64,000 nt of DNA from Rhodospirillaceae bacterium LM-1 (GTDB taxonomy: Bacteria; Pseudomonadota; Alphaproteobacteria; Rhodospirillales; WMHbin7). The position numbers were made by a program, and so were the translations under genes. Under the pieces are notes generated by a model, which did not search any database, was not told the origin of the DNA, and was given only the letters and a program-made list of their open reading frames with translations. This document shows, piece after piece, positions 59,228-64,000 of this stretch. How positions within the stretch are numbered: the stretch's first letter is position 1; every line of letters begins with the position of its first letter. The stretch spans positions 62,001-126,000 of the forward strand of contig CACUVI010000002.1 of assembly GCA_902725215.1 (NCBI GenBank). Reading direction: 5' to 3'.

Positions 59228-60410
59228 GCTTCACTCCGCAATACTGCGTCACCGGTATGGCGGGTTTCCAAACCTTGAAGGCGCCGACGGATTCCAGATA
59301 GTCGATGGACAGGCGAACGAGATCGCCGCCTTGCTGGGCGTGCCAAGCGAAAAGATAGGCTTCGCCTTCCAGCGTCGCCGCATTGGCGACCAGCCGCCCG
59401 CCGGGCTTCAGCGCCGCCCAGGCGCTTTCCAGAACGCCGGGAACGGAAACGCCGCCGCCGACGAAGACGGCATCCGGGGCTTCCTTTCGCTCCTTCAGAA
59501 TGTCGGGCGCAGAGCCGGTGACGATTTCCAAATGCGGCACGCCCAGCGACAGCGCGTTGCGTCCGATGCGTCCGGCGCGCTCGGCGTTCTTCTCGAAGGC
59601 AACGGCGGCGGCGGATGGAGCGGCGCGCAGAAATTCGATGGCGATCGATCCGGCTCCGGCACCAATATCCCACAGCAACTGTCTGGGCAGGGGGGCAAGC
59701 ATGGACAGCGTGGCGGCGCGAATATGGCGTTTGGTGATCTGGCCGTCATGCTCGAACATGTCGTCCGGCAGGCCGGGCGCTCGCGACGCCAGTCGCGCCT
59801 CGGGGCCAGCCACGCAATCGATGGCGATGACGTCAAGGCCAAGGCCCGGCTTGATCCCCGTCACAATGCGTTCTTTGGTGCCGCCCAGATGCGACAGCAC
59901 GGTAACCAAGCTGTCGCCAAAACCGTGGCGGCGCAAAAGATCGCCGATTTTCAAGGGGGTGAATTCGTCATTGCCCAAAGCGAGGATTTTCTGTCCCGGC
60001 GCCAGATGCAGCGCCAGATTTTCCAGGGGCCTTCCGTGGACGGTCAGGCAAAGCGTGTCTTGCAAGGGCCAGCCCAGGCGGGCGGCGGCCAAGGAAAAGG
60101 CGCTGGGCGTCGGCACCACGAATAGGCGCTCTGGGCCGAACCGCTTGGCCAGGGTGGCGCCCAGTCCGAACCACATGGGATCGCCGCTGGCCAGCACCAC
60201 CAGATCGTGCTCGGCATTCGCCTCGATGGCCGCCACGGTTTCTTCCAGCGTCGTCCATTCGATGCGCTTCGCAGGTCCGTCGGGGATCATGCTCAGATGA
60301 CGCCAGCCGCCGACGATGACCTTCGCGTTCTCGACAAGCGCGCGCGCCGCCGGTTTCAGGCCCACCAATCCGGCCTCGCCGATTCCGACGATGGCGATGC
60401 GATCACTCAT
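59220..60410 (-). CDS. cobL: Precorrin-6Y C5,15-methyltransferase (CbiE-CbiT fusion)
   Basis: CobL methylates C5 and C15 and decarboxylates the C12 acetate. The 396-residue product is a CbiE part (residues 1 to about 205, IVGIGEAGLVGLKPAARAL, LASGDPMWFGLGATL) joined to a CbiT part (about 225-396) with the SAM motif LLWDIGAGAGSIAIEFLRA and DAVFVGGGVSVPGVLESAW. The start overlaps cobH by 4 bp. Its usual fused form fits the family. Confidence 0.96.
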   Translation of the reverse strand: MSDRIAIVGIGEAGLVGLKPAARALVENAKVIVGGWRHLSMIPDGPAKRIEWTTLEETVAAIEANAEHDLVVLASGDPMWFGLGATLAKRFGPERLFVVPTPSAFSLAAARLGWPLQDTLCLTVHGRPLENLALHLAPGQKILALGNDEFTPLKIGDLLRRHGFGDSLVTVLSHLGGTKERIVTGIKPGLGLDVIAIDCVAGPEARLASRAPGLPDDMFEHDGQITKRHIRAATLSMLAPLPRQLLWDIGAGAGSIAIEFLRAAPSAAAVAFEKNAERAGRIGRNALSLGVPHLEIVTGSAPDILKERKEAPDAVFVGGGVSVPGVLESAWAALKPGGRLVANAATLEGEAYLFAWHAQQGGDLVRLSIDYLESVGAFKVWKPAIPVTQYCGVKRG

Positions 60411-61030
60411 GCTCCCCCCTCGGGTCCGCTCAGCGCGTTAAGTGCAGCCGCCGCCATCGGGCTGCCGCCGCGCCGCCCTTTAAGCGTTGCGAAAGGCACG
60501 CCCAGATGATGCTGAATCAGTGCGTCTTTCGATTCTGCGGCGCCGATGAATCCCACCGGAAAGCCCAGGATCAGGGCGGGGCGAAAGCCCTCGGCGACCA
60601 GTTCCAGCAGGCGGAACAGGGCGGTTGGCGCGTTGCCGATGACGCAGATGGCGCCGTTCAGGCGTGGCTTCCAGAAATCGACTGCCGCCGCTGAGCGGGT
60701 GGTCTTCATCTGGCCAGCCAGTTCCTTCACGCCGTCGTCATACAGGGTGCAGATCACGTCGTTGCCCTGAAGCCTGTTCTTGATGATGCCCGACATCACC
60801 ATGGCGCAATCGGCAAAAATCGGCGCGCCTTTCGAAAGTGCCGCCATTCCCGCTTGCGCCGCGTCTGGCGAACAGACGAAATGGGAAGCGATGTCCGGCG
60901 AGGCGGTGGCGTGCACGATGCGCAGCAGAATAGGTTGGTTGTCTTGAGATACGCCGCTCAAATCCGTCTCGGCCCGAATCGCCTTGAAGGATTGCCGGTA
61001 GATTTCCGCCCCGTCCTTCACATAGTCCAT
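60407..61030 (-). CDS. cobH: Precorrin-8X/cobalt-precorrin-8 methylmutase
   Basis: CobH (CbiC) moves the methyl group from C11 to C12. The 207-residue product has the catalytic His40 in RIVHATASPDIASHF, ADCAMVMSGI and GNAPTALFRLLEL with GFPVGFIGAAESKDAL. The start at 61030 shares TGATG with the cbiX stop, and the stop overlaps cobL by 4 bp. Confidence 0.96.
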   Translation of the reverse strand: MDYVKDGAEIYRQSFKAIRAETDLSGVSQDNQPILLRIVHATASPDIASHFVCSPDAAQAGMAALSKGAPIFADCAMVMSGIIKNRLQGNDVICTLYDDGVKELAGQMKTTRSAAAVDFWKPRLNGAICVIGNAPTALFRLLELVAEGFRPALILGFPVGFIGAAESKDALIQHHLGVPFATLKGRRGGSPMAAAALNALSGPEGGA

Positions 61031-62055
61031 CAGCGCTTGCCGTGATGCGGGTTGAAATGTCCGTGACCATGGTCGTGATCGTGGCCGTGATGCGGTTCGT
61101 GGGCGTGTCCCTTGTGGTGGCCGTGACCGTGACCATGGTCATGCTCGTCATGGTCGTGATCGTGGTGGCGATGTTCTTCGTCGGTGCCGATGCCGCGCAC
61201 ATGATGGTGGTGCCCGGCCTGCTGCACGCCCTTGTCCTTTTCGTAACCGATGATCTGCTCGCGGTATTTGCACAGTTGGCAGTTCATGGCGCCTTCGCCC
61301 TTGTCGGTTTCGCGAATGCGCTCGATGAAGGCATCGACGACCAGTGGGTGATCGTCCAGGTAATGCGCCTTGATGAATTCGATCTGCGCGAACTGCGCCG
61401 CCACTTCGGCCGTCTGCTCGTAGATGCGCTTGACCAGCACGCCGGTGAACAGGAAGTAGGGGAAAACCAGATAGCGTCTGAAACCCAGCTTGACGACCCG
61501 GTTCAGGCATTCGTCCACCCTGGGATGGGCGACGCCCGAAAAGGCCACCTCGGTCCAGCCGAAGCCCATGCCCTCGCCCAACATGCGCGCCACCTTGGCG
61601 ACGTTGGAATTGGCGTCCGAATCGTTGGTGCCGCGCCCGACCACGACAAGGCAGGTCTCTTCGCGCGGCACATCGTGATGGGCATGCTGTTCGGCGGCGT
61701 GGATGCGTTCCTGGGCGGCTTTCAGCAAAAGGGGCGTAATCGCCAACTCGCGGCCCATGACGATGGGGGTTTCTGGGTGGTCAGCGGCGAAACTGTTGAT
61801 CTCCCAGGGCAGGTCGTTCTTGACATGTCCGGCGGCGAACAGCATGCCGGGAATGGCCAGGATGCGTTCGCACCCCTTTTCCAGCAGCAGTTCAAGGCCT
61901 TCGCGGATGATCGGGCGGGCGAATTCCAGATAGCTGCCCGCCACCTCATATTCGGGCAAACGGGGGGCCAGCTTGGTCACCAGACGCTCGATTTCGTCGA
62001 TGGCTTCCGGATCGCGGCTGCCATGGCCGCAAATCATGATACCGGTTCTTGCCAT
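61030..62055 (-). CDS. cbiX: Sirohydrochlorin cobaltochelatase CbiX, long form with Fe-S motif and His-rich tail
   Basis: CbiX inserts Co2+ into sirohydrochlorin, the entry step of early-cobalt cobalamin synthesis. The 341-residue product has two CbiX halves (IMICGHGSRDPEAIDEI and CLVVVGRGTNDSDANSNVAKVARM), then MNCQLCKYREQIIGYEKDKG, the MxCxxC motif of long CbiX, and a C-terminal His-rich stretch of about 60 residues. His-rich tails probably store cobalt or nickel. It is the first gene of the leftward cluster; the gap to the divergent cobD is 29 bp, too short for a riboswitch. Confidence 0.93.
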   Translation of the reverse strand: MARTGIMICGHGSRDPEAIDEIERLVTKLAPRLPEYEVAGSYLEFARPIIREGLELLLEKGCERILAIPGMLFAAGHVKNDLPWEINSFAADHPETPIVMGRELAITPLLLKAAQERIHAAEQHAHHDVPREETCLVVVGRGTNDSDANSNVAKVARMLGEGMGFGWTEVAFSGVAHPRVDECLNRVVKLGFRRYLVFPYFLFTGVLVKRIYEQTAEVAAQFAQIEFIKAHYLDDHPLVVDAFIERIRETDKGEGAMNCQLCKYREQIIGYEKDKGVQQAGHHHHVRGIGTDEEHRHHDHDHDEHDHGHGHGHHKGHAHEPHHGHDHDHGHGHFNPHHGKR

Positions 62056-62084
62056 ATCCGAAGTCCTTTCGCTATTTTACACAA

Positions 62085-63119
62085 ATGTTTTCACTGATCG
62101 CTTCCGGTCCCCATGCGGTGGACCCTTTGCTACTCATCCTGGCCGCGCTGGCGTTGGACGCCCTGTTGGGCGACAGCCCGCTTGTCTTTCGCATTCTGCC
62201 CCATCCGGTTAAGATTGTCGGCAGTCTTGCCGGGTTTCTCGAGAAAAAACTGAACCGGCCGCGCCGCCATGCCATGGACCGGGCGTTCAGGGGCTTCGTT
62301 TTGCTGATGCTGATGGTGGGTCTGGCCCTGGCGGCGGGAATCGGGGTGGAGAAGGTCAAGCAGAGTTTCGTCTATGGCTGGGTGCTGGAACTGGCCTTGG
62401 CCTGGATGCTGATCGCCCAACGCTCCTTGTTCGAACATGTGCTGGCGGTGAGCCGCGCCTTGAAAACCAAGGGGTTGACGGGCGGGCGCGAGGCGGTGTC
62501 GCATATCGTGGGCCGCGATGTCAAGCAGTTGGACAAGCATGGGGTGGCGCGCGCCGCCGTGGAATCCTGCGCCGAGAATTTCGGCGACGGGGTGGTGGCG
62601 CCGGTTTTCTGGTATGTGCTGCTGGGCGTGCCGGGGCTTCTTTTGTACAAGACCGTCAACACGCTGGACAGCATGATCGGCCACAAGACCGAACGCTACC
62701 GCGCCTTCGGCGTCACCTCGGCCAGGCTGGACGATCTGATGAACCTGATACCGGCCAGGCTTTCCGGCCTGCTGTTCGTGCTGGCCGCCTTTTTCGTGCC
62801 CACGGCTAATCCGTTCAAATCCTTTTGGGTGATGGTCCGCGACGCCAGGAAACACCGCTCGCCCAATGCCGGATGGCCGGAAGGGGCGATGGCGGGGGCT
62901 TTGGGCCTGTCTTTGTCGGGGCCGCGCCATTATCCGGAAGGCCCCAGCAACGAGCCTTGGATCGGCAGGGAGTTGCGCGCGCGGGCCACTCAGCAAGACA
63001 TCCGCCGCTCGCTGTACATGCTGGCGGTCGGCTGTTTCCTGAATGCCGTGCTGGTGGGCGGCTTGTGGCTTTTGCTCAAGGGCGGGCAACTGAACCTGAC
63101 CTTTCCCTGGCAATTGTAA
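62085..63119 (+). CDS. cobD: Adenosylcobinamide-phosphate synthase
   Basis: CobD (CbiB) attaches the aminopropanol arm to adenosylcobyric acid in the membrane. The 344-residue product has about five helices and family motifs ALDALLGDSPLVFRILPHPV, AVESCAENFGDGVVAPVFWY and VNTLDSMIGHKTERYRAFG. The ATG at 62085 is chosen over an upstream in-frame ATG at 62049. It is convergent with cobQ, with a 44-bp overlap. Confidence 0.94.
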   Translation: MFSLIASGPHAVDPLLLILAALALDALLGDSPLVFRILPHPVKIVGSLAGFLEKKLNRPRRHAMDRAFRGFVLLMLMVGLALAAGIGVEKVKQSFVYGWVLELALAWMLIAQRSLFEHVLAVSRALKTKGLTGGREAVSHIVGRDVKQLDKHGVARAAVESCAENFGDGVVAPVFWYVLLGVPGLLLYKTVNTLDSMIGHKTERYRAFGVTSARLDDLMNLIPARLSGLLFVLAAFFVPTANPFKSFWVMVRDARKHRSPNAGWPEGAMAGALGLSLSGPRHYPEGPSNEPWIGRELRARATQQDIRRSLYMLAVGCFLNAVLVGGLWLLLKGGQLNLTFPWQL

Positions 63120-64000
63120 GCAGCAGATCGAGATCGAGATGGGCCGCCAGATGGAGGGCCAGCTTGTCGAGCGTGCTTTCGATCAGAACGGAATGATCCA
63201 GCGTCGAGGACAGATTCAGGAATCGGCGCCTGAAGCCGTTAGCTTGGAACAATCCATGCAGATAGCAGCCCATGACCAGCCCATCTTTCGAGACCGCGCC
63301 GTCGGGACCGTGGGGCAGGTCCAGCATGGGCCTGTCGCCGTCGGGACCATGGCTGCGCCCCATGTGGATTTCATAGCCGGTGACGATTTCATCGTTGACG
63401 CGGGCCGTGCCCGTCACTTCGCGGGTGATCTTGTCTGGCGTCATTTCGGTGTCGATCTCAAGCAGGCCAAGGCCCTGGCTGTCGCCCGGCTCGCCCTCAA
63501 GCCCCAAGGGGTCGCAAACCTTGCGGCCCAGCATCTGATAGCCGCCGCATAGGCCCAGCACGGGCTTTTGGCGGCGCAAATGCGCCTTGATGTCGATATC
63601 CCAGCCCTGCTCGAACAGGAATGCCAGATCGGCCCGGGTGGCCTTCGAGCCGCCCAGCAAAATCCAGTCGGCGCTGGCCGGGATCGGCTGGCCGGGTTCG
63701 ACGAAAATCAGCGAAACCTCCGGCTCGGCCAGCAGGGGATCGAAATCGTCGAAGTTGGATAAGCGGGGCAGTTTGGGCACCGCGATCACGATCTTGCCCT
63801 TTTGGTCTTTGCCGCCCAATTGATCCAGCCCCATGGCGTCCTCGGCGGGCAGGAATTTGGCTTGGGCGAACCAGGGAATCAGGCCCAGGGCTTGCCAGCC
63901 CGTTCGCTTGGCGATCTCGGTCATGCCGCTTTCGAACAACCGGGCGTCGCCCCTGAACTTGTTGATCATGAAGCCTTTGACCAGAGCGCGCTCGGCATCG
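63076..64000 (-). CDS. cobQ: Cobyric acid synthase, 5' end cut by window edge
   Basis: CobQ (CbiP) amidates side chains b, d, e and g with glutamine. The last 307 codons are visible; the N-terminal P-loop half lies beyond 64000. The frame contains KGFMINKFRGDARLFESGM, LGLIPWF, the amidotransferase nucleophile PVLGLCGGYQMLGRKV (Cys) and the catalytic His in GCYLHGLFQ. It overlaps cobD by 44 bp tail-to-tail. Family assignment is secure. Confidence 0.95.
   Translation of the reverse strand, partial: DAERALVKGFMINKFRGDARLFESGMTEIAKRTGWQALGLIPWFAQAKFLPAEDAMGLDQLGGKDQKGKIVIAVPKLPRLSNFDDFDPLLAEPEVSLIFVEPGQPIPASADWILLGGSKATRADLAFLFEQGWDIDIKAHLRRQKPVLGLCGGYQMLGRKVCDPLGLEGEPGDSQGLGLLEIDTEMTPDKITREVTGTARVNDEIVTGYEIHMGRSHGPDGDRPMLDLPHGPDGAVSKDGLVMGCYLHGLFQANGFRRRFLNLSSTLDHSVLIESTLDKLALHLAAHLDLDLLLTIARERSGSVARP

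Noticed and set aside
62056-62084. Cobalamin riboswitch upstream of cbiX or cobD
   Set aside because: The divergent gap is 29 bp, too short for the aptamer of about 200 nt; no B12-box-like element was noticed elsewhere in the window.
1-64000. tRNA, rRNA, CRISPR arrays, insertion sequences or prophage genes
   Set aside because: Gaps are mostly under 150 bp and show no cloverleaf, spaced direct repeats, transposase or phage structural sequences.

Overview
The window reads as chromosomal DNA of a GC-rich alphaproteobacterium, most likely a member of the Rhodospirillales. Supporting signs are a GapR-type nucleoid protein, an ECF sigma factor of the SigF type with an NrsF-like anti-sigma partner and a matching promoter, intracellular polyhydroxyalkanoate (PHA) genes with PhaR, a short class III ornithine decarboxylase, a fused-electron-transport thiosulfate (Sox) system and a petABC cytochrome bc1 operon. 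The placement is inferred from gene content, not from a database search. I found no tRNA, rRNA, CRISPR array, insertion sequence or prophage, so this is ordinary chromosome rather than an island.

Left end (1-5800): a leftward sox operon, soxY-soxZ-soxXA-soxB, in which SoxX and SoxA are one polypeptide and a strong intrinsic terminator lies between soxXA and soxB. After an AT-rich intergenic stretch come an M23 peptidoglycan hydrolase and two leftward genes, a PCu(A)C copper chaperone and a DUF2946 protein, behind clpB. Positions 8500-14950 hold gapR, the SigF/NrsF pair with a divergent thioredoxin-CcdA operon carrying a SigF-type promoter, purQ-purL and a Phd/ParE toxin-antitoxin pair.

Middle (14950-33300): an ArsB/SLC13-type carrier, a DUF4405 membrane protein, a UvrD-like helicase coupled to prmA, an ELM1-family gene coupled to a thiamine-diphosphate enzyme, a DsbA-like protein, a lone flagellar hook gene with a textbook sigma-54 promoter, ornithine decarboxylase preceded by a translationally coupled 44-residue ORF, phaR, a NIT-domain chemoreceptor with a STAS protein, a PHA synthase-like gene overlapping a small PhaE-like gene, and mtnP-mtnA for methylthioadenosine salvage.

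Right half (33300-64000): petABC with a clear terminator, a chain of overlapping genes trmL-mobB-M32 peptidase-hydrolase, a copper/cytochrome oxidase assembly pair (TauE/SafE-like and SCO1) fused transcriptionally to cobB behind an FNR-like box, phaZ with a candidate PhaR operator, then small metabolic genes, a ribbon-helix-helix gene with its own palindromic operator, an unknown protein ending in a FliM/CheZ-like peptide, and a nudix/Sel1-SPOR/Crp operon. From 52330 to the right edge lies a nearly complete cobalamin cluster: cobA, cbiD, cobK, cobM, a CbiG-CobJ fusion, cobI, cobL, cobH, cbiX, cobD and the 3' part of cobQ. CbiD, CbiG and CbiX and the absence of CobG, CobF and CobN in view point to the early-cobalt (oxygen-independent) route. 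Many genes overlap by 4 bp (ATGA or GTGA) or 1 bp (TAATG or TGATG), indicating translational coupling throughout.
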